Assembly: GCA_900642245.1 (NCBI GenBank)
Contig: CAAAJI010000101.1
Span: 87,466-108,594 of the forward strand
Source of the DNA: Fragilaria radians
Lineage: Eukaryota > Bacillariophyta > Fragilariophyceae > Fragilariales > Fragilariaceae
Reading direction: 5' to 3'
Length of the DNA: 21,129 nt
In this document: in pieces, positions 8,261 through 18,043 of the stretch
Layout of the letters: the number at the start of each line of letters is the position of its first letter
Numbering within the stretch: position 1 is the stretch's first letter
Program-made: the position numbers and the translations under genes
The notes under the pieces: model-generated
Told to the model about the DNA's origin: nothing
The model's database searches: none
What the model saw: only the letters and a program-made list of their open reading frames with translations

Positions 8261-10370
8261 TAGGATGTTTATTGATGATGACGATGGGATATTTCCAGCT
8301 TCTTGTCCATGTCTCCGAGCTTAAGCAGTCAAATGGAAAGACTTGTGTTGATGGACAAAGATATAATACATTAGACATTAAATTGGCATTTAAAGTTGGC
8401 GTTAATGACGTGAGTGCATTTGCTAGGCATGAAAGAGTCATAATTTCAGTCTTGTTGTTAAAGATAGATTAAAAAGCAGCCCCAGTATGTGTTACCCTCC
8501 CTCCAGGTATTATTTTGTGCTTCATAGACCAAAAATAATCTTGTATATTTCACTTTCGAATGTCTTGATGGATCGATATGGCTATACAAAAATATGCGAT
8601 TGTATGCTTTAATGTGATGTCATTCCTCGGGTGGCAAAGAAAGATATTTGATAGCTGCTGTCAGGAGAAGGATATGCAGCTTGATTAAATTTGACTGTCT
8701 TGAATGTGGGTTTCTTAAAATTGTGATTGCTAGTTTTAATCTCAGCGCAAACTAAGCAATGACAAAATCATTGGCGCTAAACTTGACTTAAAAAAAGTAG
8801 TAACATGAATTAAATCCAATTATACTTATCAAATCCTTTGAATTTTTGAGTTCACAAGGAAAAGTAAATGTCAAGCTCTTCAAGGAAACTTATCCCCAAA
8901 TCAATTTCATGCTATTCACTCTTCCTTTCAAACTTAATCCACTCACATTTTTTTCAATAATCCATGTAGAATTTAGGACATTACTACAATCCAAACAAGA
9001 ATTTCAGTCCTGCAAAATTTTGATGATCGGCTATCTACTCATTTATTCTAATGGATTCGTTAAGGATTTCTGTTTTGATAACCTCAGCACGAAAACAGTG
9101 ATTAAGCGTTTTCATGCCGAAGATTAAAGTTATTTCAAATAGCAATGAATGTTTAGCAAAAAACGTAAGGACAGATATTTTTTTCACATCTGGATATGAT
9201 CTTTCCTTCGTTGTATTGTACATCCTTACAAAGTGAATTAAATGGTACTGCGTATGAATATATCTCGTGCGAACTCCTGAAGATGATCGTCTAAGCCATT
9301 TTAACACAGGATTGAACGATCCTTGTAGTTTCTTCATTTCCTTTAGCAAATTAAACTTTGGAGTATTCTTTTCAATCTCAAGCAGTAATCAAGCGTATTG
9401 CCTTATCTCTTCTTGGGCTCATCATCATCCAGATCCTCAATTTGACTGTTGATTGTATCATCTTTATTCTTCTGATTCTACTCTCTAAAACTAACACGGC
9501 TCGAAACCTGCCGTATAGTGTTTGGAACTTGCGCTCAAGCTTCGCAATAATCCATGGAGTCCGTGTTCCTTCAAATTCCAAGACCGTTCCTAAGCCTTTG
9601 CCTACATCATTCTTCCAAGGCATTATTTTATCTTTTACTACTAATTTGAAGAAATGCAACGTTGATCTCCCTGTTCTTCAACTCAAAAGAAAGACCTGAC
9701 ATTGTTTCTTTCAAGGAGCCCTTGTTTAGGAAGTACCTCCAATGAAGCCCTGTGCGTACATCAATTTTCAAGATCCAGAACTTAAAGCCACACAACGTTC
9801 TTGCCAATCATGCAACGAATGTCAAAGGAACGCCCCCCCCCCCCCCCCCCCCTGGATTCCTGCTTATTTGTACCCAATGCTTAATGGCGTTCTTATGCTT
9901 GGCTTTATACTAATCACACAGTCTGCGCAAACCTTGATCTTTCCAATCAGTTTTTCATTCAAAAGCATCTTCTCCACAATGTTTAATGCTTTATGAAGCC
10001 TGATGACATGAAATTTCACCTCAGGCTTCCCGGGCAATCCCATTTTCTGCCGATTCGATTGATGCCGGATGGAGTCTTACTTGACACAAGTATTATAGAT
10101 TTAATCCTTCATGCAGTTCATCAACCTCAAGCGGAATCGCTTTGTTTCCAATTCCTACTATAAGAGCAATCTGTAAAGTTTGATGAAGTGACGTTAAGTA
10201 ATGATTAGGTGAGTAAAATAACACCTATAAGCGGCAACAAACCGGAATTAGAAAGATACTTTTAATTTGAAGAGGACTTTGTAACATGTTTAGACAAAAT
10301 GCTCTAAATGCCCTTTTTCTTCTGAGTTAAATTGTCATTTATTCTTCCGAAATTTTAGCCTAGTTTGAGA
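8261..10370. other. Gene-poor region with degenerate coding-like frames on the minus strand
   Basis: No intact gene. On the minus strand, coding-like but broken stretches occur at about 9378-9659 (with VVKDKIMPWKNDVG and VLEFEGTRTPWIIAKL), 9660-9800 (FKFWILKIDVRTGLHW) and 9880-10160 (EVKFHVIRLHKALNIVEKML; AIPLEVDELHEGL). They sit in different frames separated by stops, and a C20 run interrupts them. I do not recognise a family. A decayed transposable element is the likely source, by inference from context only. 8261-9030 shows nothing. Confidence 0.3.
9833..9852. repeat. C20 homopolymer
   Basis: Twenty C residues in a row (G20 on the minus strand), in an otherwise AT-rich region. The G strand could form a G-quadruplex. 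Run length in the assembly may be inexact. Confidence 0.9.
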
Positions 10371-10768
10371 ATGAGTGATTTACGAGCGATCAGGGTAGTA
10401 AAATTTATAGGAAGGGAGTAAAAGTTTTAGCGAAGGCAAGAAGATTGGGCATTGAGGATGTCTTGCTTGATAAGCTCACAATTGCAATGATAAATGAAGA
10501 AATCAGCAAGAAAACTTGGAAAGGAAAGAAAATATTGAAGATTATTGATTGTAATGAACAGTCATGCACCAAATTGATTATATCCATCAACGTGACAACT
10601 ATCGGGGAAAAGTGGCATTTAATGGTACAAGGCTGTAAACACCAGGATTATAGAGAAGGCAATGCATCCATGGCTTGGGAAAGAAAAAGAATTAGCCTAC
10701 TGCAAGAACCAGGATTATACAGAAAGGAATGCAGCCATGGCTTGGGAAGGGTAGAAGATAAAGTATAA
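10371..10768 (+). pseudogene. Possible degenerate copia-type gag fragment
   Basis: An ATG at 10371 opens MSDLRAIRVVKFIGRE and then meets a stop. A second frame carries on with KVLAKARRLGIEDVLLDKL and runs open to 10768. The pattern (short N-terminus, KF.G, then a basic KVLAKARRLGIEDVL helix) resembles the start of copia-type gag proteins in algae. The similarity is by eye and weak. The downstream part includes a 67-base duplication and is not recognisable. A spurious frame remains possible. Confidence 0.28.
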
Positions 10769-10774
10769 GCCTAC
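10641..10774. repeat. Tandem duplication, two units of 67 bases
   Basis: Unit 1 starts at 10641 and unit 2 at 10708. Both begin accaggattata, share ccatggcttggga, and end near agcctac. The units differ at several positions, so the duplication is not recent. Confidence 0.8.
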
Positions 10775-11136
10775 ATCCGATTCTTCCTATTTGAAAACAC
10801 AATTATTGGCACAAGGTATGGCGTACCGATATGTTATGTTGATCCTCCTTTTACAGTCCATCACTTAACTTACCATTTTCCTCTTTAGATAGTTTGTTCT
10901 CCATTCAATAGAATGTACACTGCTTCCGAATTCTATGATTGGGTAGTATCCATTTCCTGATTCTCCGATCCATTTATTTATTTCGCGTCAAAATCATAGT
11001 ACATTTCTCCCCTATTCACCATGTATTCTGGCTGAAAAAAGAGACCAACTGATTTTTTGTATCCTTAACGATTTTCCTTACGACTTTATCTAGGGTTATC
11101 ACATTTTTTCAGTGTATAAGATTATTGTGACTGACG
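10775..11136 (+). other. Spacer and probable promoter of the kinase gene
   Basis: No coding signal. A run tataag at 11115-11120 lies only about 20 bases before the kinase ATG and could be a TATA-like element or part of the 5' UTR. Confidence 0.35.
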
Positions 11137-12546
11137 ATGAATCGACGGAATAGGTTAGAAACAGCGCCGACTTTTGAAATAGGGCCGACAAAACACAATG
11201 CATTTCCAAAAGATTCTTCTAAAAGGCTCCGGATGACGACCTCATTCATTCGGACGCATCGTTTGGTATCGAAAACAAACCTCCAACCTATTTGTTTGTT
11301 GTTTTTCATACCAATATGCTTATGGATAAATGCTTTATCTGGATCCTTATCCTCGGGATTTCATTGGAAAAAGAACTATTCAGATGAGCGTTTCCGACCG
11401 CGTATGATTCAGCTGGAAAAAGCAACTATTAATCTTGTCGATACATCCAAACTTATTCTTAATTACAATTTGTTTACTTTCAAGCATCGACAAAATAATC
11501 TAATGTACTGGGACAACAATGGTCCCATCAAAGAATGGAAAGGACCGGATGACATGAAAACACGAGACACATGCATTTATCTGGGTGATTGGCAATTCGC
11601 TTACTATCCAACTTGTAATGATATTCATCAAATTGAACTTTTATCTGAACATGTGAAAATACTTGACAACGGAGCCTACCGTGATGTTTGGAAAATACCC
11701 GAAACCTCCTTGTGGGAGGATCCTTTACATGATGATGGCTTTCGCGTGCTTAAAACCCTTCGTTTTATTGAGAAACGTGAATTTGATATACGAAACTTTG
11801 AGCGTCATCGTCGAGACGCAGTTGCCTTTAGTCAACTTCAGAAGTCCCCACACGTTATGGATATTTATGGCCACTGTGGAAATTCAGCACTTTTTGATTA
11901 TAGTGAAGGAGGGACGCTTTCAGAACTCTTTGAGAAATCCAGTCGGCGGAATAATCGGCAAAAGAAGAAGATACCTCAATTAAAATTGCTCGAAATCGCC
12001 CATTCAGTTGCTGAATCTGTCGCGGATTTGCATCATAGCGACAGAAAAGGTCGTCCGACTATTTCTCACACCGATATCAAGCCAGATCAGTGGTTGCTTG
12101 GAAGAAATGGAAACTATCAACTTGGTGATTTCAATCGAGCTAGGTTTCTGACTTGGGATACTGAACGGGAAGAATCATGTCCGTTCCGAATCGAGAAGAA
12201 CGCAGGCGTTTGGCGATCACCAGAAGAGTATAATTACGCTAATCAAACAGAAAAGGTCGATATTTGGTCACTGGGAAACGTTCTTTATTTTCTTCTCAGT
12301 GAAGGTTCTCCTCCCATGTATCAAATGACACACGAAAGTGCAATCAAATATGTACAGAAAGGGGGTCATCCTATTCACGATGCATATTTGAAACTCTCAC
12401 ATGATTTCTTTACTGAAATCATGGGAAATGCCATGATGTCCTGTTTTGAATTCGATCCTGCCAAGCGACCAAACGCCAGAAAAATTACCATGATGCTGAA
12501 TCAAGGCCTTCAAAAGTGGAAAAAGAAATACATAAAAAAACCATAA
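11137..12546 (+). CDS. Single-pass membrane protein kinase with atypical catalytic motifs
   Basis: The product is 469 residues from one exon. A short basic N-terminus is followed by one hydrophobic segment (about 49-66, QPICLLFFIPICLWINAL), so it is probably a type II or signal-anchored membrane protein with the kinase domain after it. Kinase landmarks: a glycine-poor loop ILDNGAYRDVWK (175-186), the VLK lysine K206, HTDIKPDQWLL (311-321) in place of HRDxKxxN, DFN (331-333) in place of DFG, WRSPEE (359-364) in place of APE, DIWSLG (375-380), and KRP (443-445) near the end. The catalytic Asp (D313), Lys (K315) and metal-binding Asp (D331) are kept. The catalytic-loop Asn is Gln (Q318) and the HRD Arg is Thr. 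The usual helix-C Glu is not obvious. I recall such HTDIKPxQ/DFN kinases as a diatom-type family; that is memory, not a search. Substrate unknown. An in-frame Met33 is a possible alternative start. Convergent with the LRR gene. Confidence 0.88.
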   Translation: MNRRNRLETAPTFEIGPTKHNAFPKDSSKRLRMTTSFIRTHRLVSKTNLQPICLLFFIPICLWINALSGSLSSGFHWKKNYSDERFRPRMIQLEKATINLVDTSKLILNYNLFTFKHRQNNLMYWDNNGPIKEWKGPDDMKTRDTCIYLGDWQFAYYPTCNDIHQIELLSEHVKILDNGAYRDVWKIPETSLWEDPLHDDGFRVLKTLRFIEKREFDIRNFERHRRDAVAFSQLQKSPHVMDIYGHCGNSALFDYSEGGTLSELFEKSSRRNNRQKKKIPQLKLLEIAHSVAESVADLHHSDRKGRPTISHTDIKPDQWLLGRNGNYQLGDFNRARFLTWDTEREESCPFRIEKNAGVWRSPEEYNYANQTEKVDIWSLGNVLYFLLSEGSPPMYQMTHESAIKYVQKGGHPIHDAYLKLSHDFFTEIMGNAMMSCFEFDPAKRPNARKITMMLNQGLQKWKKKYIKKP

Positions 12547-14039
12547 CTTTCAGCTGTCAAGAATCAAGATGCTTCATTGTTGTCATTGCCTTACCTTCTA
12601 AAGCATTACCAAAATGGGTTATCTTAAATTACGAGCAAAAGTGAGAAACTTGTAACTTCTGAATCAAATTTAGGATTCAGCCGGGTCAAAATGCCTCCTT
12701 TTTTGTTGACAATAGAAGCAAAAAATGAATTTATTGCCAAGCAAACAGAGCGTGAAATTCTCTTCATAGCTCTAAGCTAATTCTGCCGTTCCCCACATGA
12801 AACAAGGAACAAGATGATAAATGCAACACTTTGACTGAATACCACAAACCTAATTCGTTCTTTTTTCATGATACAAATAGACAGCAAAAACTAAATATAC
12901 CAAGTTCCTTCCCTTTGCTGGAAGATGAAACACCTAATCATCTAGTGATCTCAACTATATATGCATGCAATTTTTGTCACCTTAATATCTTACATTAGCC
13001 ACCATTATTTCATGGAATTGATGACAATTGCATTTCGATTCATCTTCAGCACATTTGAAGGAAGACTTATCTTAAAGACAAAGAGATGCTGTCACCTTGC
13101 ACTAGGAGCTGAACCATCTAATGCCATGTCCAATGGCCTCAGCATATACATCAATTCCACAACAAGTTCAGAAGTATTTTTCTTCACCTTTCCTTAATGC
13201 TCTTATTTGTCCAAACCATCGATGCCTTCTCAAATTCATAAAACTAAGCTAATCTAATCTTATAAGTATTCAATTTATGAAAATTGGCAATCCACTCCAA
13301 TAAATGCAAAGTTTTTTAAGATCAAGTCCTAAATAACTTTTGACTTAAAGGCAAATTATTTAGATTCAAAAGATATTGTCCCAAGGCAATTTTATGCACC
13401 TTGGTTATGGAACAAGAAAACAGAGCAAAAGTGGGAAATAAATCACCTGCAACTTGGCTATGTTAAGTTGATTTGTTGCAGACTGAAGAGAAGATATGAC
13501 ACATACATAAGCGATAGTGCCAGATCACGAGTTGATTGTTCTTCAACTAATGCAGATTCCAGCCCAACTTTGGAAAGTGCTAAGTTTTTGGATTCTATTT
13601 TTTCATCTCAGAATGTGGAACCTCCTGCCAAAATTCTAACTGAGATAAAAGCATGTTTGACCTCAAGGTTATCTCAGAGAAGACTACATATAGCATGGGA
13701 ATGCAATGGAAACTGCAAAGGTAGGAGCATTAAGTAGGAATCCTTGTATGTCGCATATCTTGAAATCGTTTTTTAGTGGCAGGCATTCAAGTAGAATGTG
13801 GCTACAATTTGAATTTCCGATGGTATCGGAATAACATACTTATCTTGAAGTGTTATTTGAATCGTTTTTTGAAATGCAAAATTAAAATCAAAACTCTTGC
13901 TGATTGGCCAATATACTTATCCCTTGCAAGTTTGAGTCGTATCTTGCTTTCTTTTGCATTGTTCTTCATTTAAATTTGTAACCATGAGAAACAAATGTGT
14001 TGACATCAGAATATTAAGAACTAGGTTCTGACAACAAAA
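12547..14039. other. 1.5-kb spacer between the converging kinase and LRR genes
   Basis: No intact gene. On the minus strand at about 13079-13195 a broken frame contains RPLDMALDGSAPSAR, and after a stop NRNAIVINSM (about 13008-13037), faintly like the N-terminal part of XRN-type 5'-3' exonucleases. On the plus strand 13468-13737 is open for 89 codons after an acceptor-like tttgttgcag but has no recognisable domain. Both are treated as unproven relics. Confidence 0.3.
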
Positions 14040-15793
14040 TCAATAATTTATTTCAAGATCCGGTATTTGAGCTATTTCTGAAGGCAAAGTTGAAGTGAAT
14101 GTAGATCCTTCAATTGTAAGTTCCATCAGATGCGTCAACCTCCCGATTTCAGATGGGATTTTACCTTCCAATTTCAAATAGGATAAATCAAGTTTACGAA
14201 GTCTAGTCATCAAGCCTATCTCAGTCGGTAATGTTCCACTTAGTAGCAAGTGGGTCAAAGATAAGTCTGTCAGATTACTGAATAAACTTATGTTTGGAGG
14301 AATCGAGGCATTTAATCTTGAATCGTAGAGAGTCAACGAGACCAACGTTTTTGGCAAGCGTGACAGAAAAGAGGAAAGTAAAACATCACTTTTAAAGCTT
14401 CCCGAAATCAAAAGTTGTGAAAGTTTAGATAGATTTACAAATGGAGAAGGGAGCATTCCACTTAAATTCCTCATTTTTGAGAGGCTCAAGACTTGAAGAT
14501 TTGAAAGGAGGCCCAACTCTGTTGGTATCGTACCTTCTATTGAGGCGCTTGAAAGTGCCAAGTTTTCTACGACACCATGTTTATAAGAATTCATTTTGAC
14601 GCAAGATAGTGGTTTTCACGTGACATACCTAATTTGGACATGTTTCCAATTTCAGTGGGTATTGTACCCGCAATGTTGACCGAAAACAATACCAAATCCT
14701 TCATACTTTGACAAATGCCTAGTTCCGACGGCATCGTGCCAGAAATTTGAGCATTCTGAATGGATAAATCTGAAAGATATCGCAATGCTCCAATCTTAGA
14801 AGGGATTGTTCCAGAAATATCACCATCGAATAACACTATTTGATGCAGGGTGGAGAGAAACGTAATTTCCGTTGGTAGGGAACCAATCAAATTATTCGAG
14901 ATCATCTTAATTGAAGTAACACTTGTGTTGTCCGGAGAACATGTGACACCAAACCAATCTTGGTGACAGGCAGATTTACCCGTTAACCAATTGCGGTCCA
15001 CAAGCCAGTTTGGACCCCCGAGAGCGAAGTAAATGATTGCAAGTGTCCAGTATTGAGAAATGTCGTCTATTGGATCATCGGAGTTTACCATGGAAACTGC
15101 AACAGCCACAAGACCAAAATGTCTAACGTCACAAGGATACTGATGAGGGGTATGTTCATGCAAGAGTTCCAATGCCAATTTTTCAAAGACATCCCAAGCA
15201 CATAAGGGCACCTCAAGATGACCAGAAGTACACTCAACTAAAAGTTTGCGATTCACAGTACAAACGGATTTGTGTTGAGTCTGATTGTTGTGAATCAGTG
15301 CAAAAACTGTAGTGGATGCAATTGCAATTAAGCATATTACAATTAAAATTGCAATGAATCTCCACGTTTGTGTTTTCTTTAACTCATGACTTCTTTCTTC
15401 TTGAAATTCCTCCTCTTCTTCTTGAGCGTTAACATTAGAATTCGTTGCATCATCGTCATCACCACGATTATTATGATTAGTATCATTTTCTGAATCTGGT
15501 CGTTCGGGGTCATGAATATTTGAAGCAAATGATTCACCTGTCGATGTCACGATGATTTCGTCATCGGCATCCCATGACGGTTCTGCTGATTCGACGGAAA
15601 ATTCGAGAGAGACAGCATAGGCACCAGGAAGGGTATCATCAACGTCATCACTAGAGTCACCATCGTCATCGATACCATTGTTGTCTCTTGCAGCTTTTGC
15701 ACTTGAGATACTACCTAGTCCACGCTCGTTTTTCCTACGTCTTTCAATGCGCCATTGGCTTCGCCCTGAAAGACCCATTTCATTGCGAGACAT
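14040..15793 (-). CDS. Membrane-anchored leucine-rich repeat protein, complement(join(14040..14566,14629..15793))
   Basis: The product is 563 residues. Residues 1-143 are acidic and low-complexity (Asp/Ser-rich, poly-Glu at 125-129), probably cytosolic. One transmembrane segment (about 145-167, RFIAILIVICLIAIASTTVF) leads to an outer domain. That domain has paired cysteines, an LRR N-cap of the diatom and plant type (YWTLAIIYFALGGPNW, then CHQDWFGVTC), and about ten LRRs with the plant-type consensus GxIPxxIG (e.g. GTIPSKIGAL, GTIPTELGLL, GKIPSEIGRL). There is no kinase domain. Intron 14567-14628 (62 bases, TTAG|gtatgt to gtcgtag, phase 1) joins GNMSKL to ENLALS and restores the LRR period exactly. 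Unspliced, the frame stops at 14591. The ATG at 15793 is the first in frame. It probably acts in recognition or adhesion at the surface, as inferred for such receptors. Ligand unknown. Confidence 0.88.
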
Positions 15794-16264
15794 CTTTCTT
15801 GAATAAGATTAAGAAAACTGATGAGGACTTATGAACTTGATTGTGGTGTCCCAAAAGTATGGGTGCCGAAACGTTGACTTTAGGATGTGTTACCAGTATA
15901 TATCCGCATTTGTGTTTATGTACAACATGGAACATAGCTGTAAGGGATTTATGTTGGCGGCATAATAGCTTAACGAGCACACCGACGTCGGTTCGTGATT
16001 TGGTATTGGATTCATGTATGAATAGAGAAATCATTGTTAAACAAAAAGTTCATTCAACGTGAGCATGGGATTTCAGTTCCATATTAGAGTCCGTGTCTCT
16101 GTGACTAAAACTTAAGAAATGTTGTGACTTTTACAAGGCATATGTGAAACGAGACAAATGCGAGGAGTAACCGCGAAGGGGATTTTTTCTACAACTTTGA
16201 TGACTGCGTCGAGTCAGTCTTTGAATACTGAAAATTTTCAGATAAGACTACCGGTAGTTGAGGC
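15794..16264. other. Spacer upstream of the LRR gene
   Basis: It should hold the LRR promoter. No gene seen. A small inverted repeat TGACT/AGTCA with a 6-base spacer lies at about 16200-16215. Minus-strand open frames here lack any family likeness. Confidence 0.35.
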
Positions 16265-16318
16265 TTGCTTTGCCACATCATTATTGTAGAAGCCATTACT
16301 GCTGGTCTTTTGGAACAT

Positions 16319-16402
16319 CAAAATAATGTTGCTGCTGTTGGAGAGTCTAAGCTGTCAATTCAAAATAATGTTGTCGCTGTTGGGAAGTCAATATCCTTAT
16401 TC
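16319..16402. repeat. Tandem repeat, two units of 42 bases
   Basis: caaaataatgttg occurs at 16319 and again at 16361, each followed by a gctgttggRaaGTC-like stretch. It lies inside repeat copy C. Confidence 0.65.
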
Positions 16403-16715
16403 TGTTTGCTTCAGTTCTCTCTATTATTACCTTGTATGAGATTCAAGACAAGTGAAGTATAATAACATTCAACCCGCAATGTTTTTGATCCATTTGATGA
16501 ATACTGTTGAAAGCAGTGACAGAGTAAGTCAATTATTGAATATGGAACTGTAGATATGAAAGATCTTTGCTTGATTTTCAAAGGAGTGCAGTTTTTAATT
16601 CTCTTAATGATCAGATCAAATCTATTTTTTAATTGCAGTTTAATATTACTATTAAACGCTCTTCTCTATTTCTCTATGCACTAAAATGCAAATTTTGATA
16701 GCCATCGACAAGCCA

Positions 16716-16739
16716 GTACTCGTACTCGTACTCGTACTC
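16716..16739. repeat. (GTACTC)4 microsatellite in the tail of copy C
   Basis: Four exact GTACTC units. Copy B has two units and copy A about one and a half at the same place, so the unit number varies between copies. Confidence 0.85.
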
Positions 16740-16957
16740 GATCCCTTACTCGAGTATGCAAGTAGCAAAGCCATTTTTCAGCACAGAGGGGTTAGGGGAT
16801 AAAAAATTGAGTTCAGTTAATTTGAGCAGAAATCGGATGACGGCTAGACCGGATGTGAAACCTTTTTTATGGTAGGACTAGTAATGGTTAAACTAATTTT
16901 GGTTGAAAGGAGAGATTCAGTTTTCCTTTTCTTGGAACTTGGAATCTTTGTATTCAA

Positions 16958-17938
16958 TTATTTCTTTAATGAATTGATTTCTTCGAAAAGAAAAGCCAAA
17001 GACTTTTTCCCGGGAACAACAGCCTTGGTCTCGGAATGACCATTTTTGTGCTGTTTGGCCTTTGCAATGGCTCTGCAGTCGGCCGTATTGTGGTTATTTT
17101 TGTCACAGTAGTGACACCGCATTTTTGCGGATTTTTTCTTGCCTACTGCTACCTCTACAGTACTGCTAACTACGGTTTTTTTATTATCTACTGGTAGCGG
17201 TGCAGGACCGTTGATTCTCCGAATCTTCTCCAGATTCTCCAGCCTTTTAAATATGCAACTGATTCTTCGTAACTCATCAAAAAATGTCGATATTCGCTGC
17301 ACCCATTGCAGCTTGTCATTCAGGTGATTTAGCCTGATCTAAGGTTTTAATTATTTTGTCTTGATCAAGCTGTTTCTGATTTTCTTCCAGGAAGAACAGC
17401 AAGTAATGGTTCAGCTCATTGAGCCTTTCCACAAAGGTATGTACGCTCACATTTTGATCCAAAAAAGGCCTCTTCTCATATAATACTTCTGGACTTGAAT
17501 TGCAGCCTTGGGAATGTATTCCAACCTAACATCTATCAAAACAAGTTCCAACAAGTCATTATCTGGAAGCTCAGCATCCTCTGCTTCAAGCCTCTTTCTA
17601 ATGTGATGTTCAAAATGAGAAAGCGCTTGACCCTTCAACAGAGTCCTTACCATTTTGCTTTTTTTAGCAGGTTTGCTCAGATCCATCAGAGATTCAATGT
17701 CACGGTAAGCCATGAGCCACTTCACCCAGTCTTCTGCGCATCCATCCTTGAAAATGACAAAATATCTTGCATACTTAGTTGTTGGTTTGTTGCTGTCCAT
17801 AAAAAAACTCCGACCTGATGAACTCGGTCTTGTCCGCGCTCTCTTCGCTTGCGCGCCTTGGAAATGAAGGGAATAGAGGGTTTCACGTACCGCTGGAGGT
17901 AAGCCAATCATAGATTTAGTAAACTTACTTAATGCCAT
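16958..17938 (-). pseudogene. Broken LTR-retrotransposon gag with CCHC zinc knuckle
   Basis: An ATG at 17938 opens MALSKFTKSMIGLPPAVRET and reads to a stop at 17447. The coding signal continues in another frame (HTFVERLNELNHYLLFFLEE, then LDQAKSPE), hits a TGA where a Trp seems expected (near 17320), and shifts frame again close to a T run at about 17280. The last part (17302-16958) holds KRLENLEKIRRINGPAPL and a CX2CX4HX4C zinc knuckle (CHYCDKNNHNTADC, 17075-17116), the RNA-binding signature of retroviral-type gag. At least two frameshifts and one in-frame stop mean it is not functional. No protease, integrase or reverse transcriptase follows, so the element is truncated or internally deleted. 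A purine-rich run (aagaaaaggaaaa on the minus strand, about 16921-16933) just past the end could be a polypurine tract. Confidence 0.85.
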
Positions 17939-18043
17939 CTTTGAATCTTTCTAGGTACTCTGTAATAAAGTGCGATCACAGTGCTCTACGGTGAGATATA
18001 GAAAGTAGACACAGATAAATTAAAGACTATTTTATTGCTTTTC

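Larger units (their letters stand above)
16265..16870. repeat. Diverged repeat copy C of the A/B element
   Basis: Same orientation as copies A and B but far more diverged. The head resembles theirs around ttgtagaagccattactgctg (16284-16304), and the middle is hardly alignable. The tail is clear: GTACTC units ending in ctcgatccc (16716-16745), the perfect palindrome TACTCGAGTA (16747-16756), and ccggatgtgaaacc followed by T6 (16849-16868). It lies left of the gag relic while copy B lies right of it, so C and B could be the two long terminal repeats of one decayed element. Their low similarity makes this uncertain. Confidence 0.6.

Noticed and set aside
8140..8472. 110-codon plus-strand frame across the end of repeat copy A
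   Set aside because: It starts in repeat tail sequence and has no recognisable domain; a chance frame.
9358..9699. Plus-strand frame with hydrophobic stretches
   Set aside because: The minus strand over the same bases looks more protein-like; the hydrophobicity is likely an antisense effect.
9742..9996. Plus-strand CxxCxxC frame with a Pro run, considered as an integrase zinc-binding scrap
   Set aside because: The Pro run is only the C20 tract, and no His partners or integrase core follow.
13468..13737. 89-codon plus-strand frame after an acceptor-like tttgttgcag
   Set aside because: No upstream exon, no domain and no start codon context; kept only as a note in the spacer entry.
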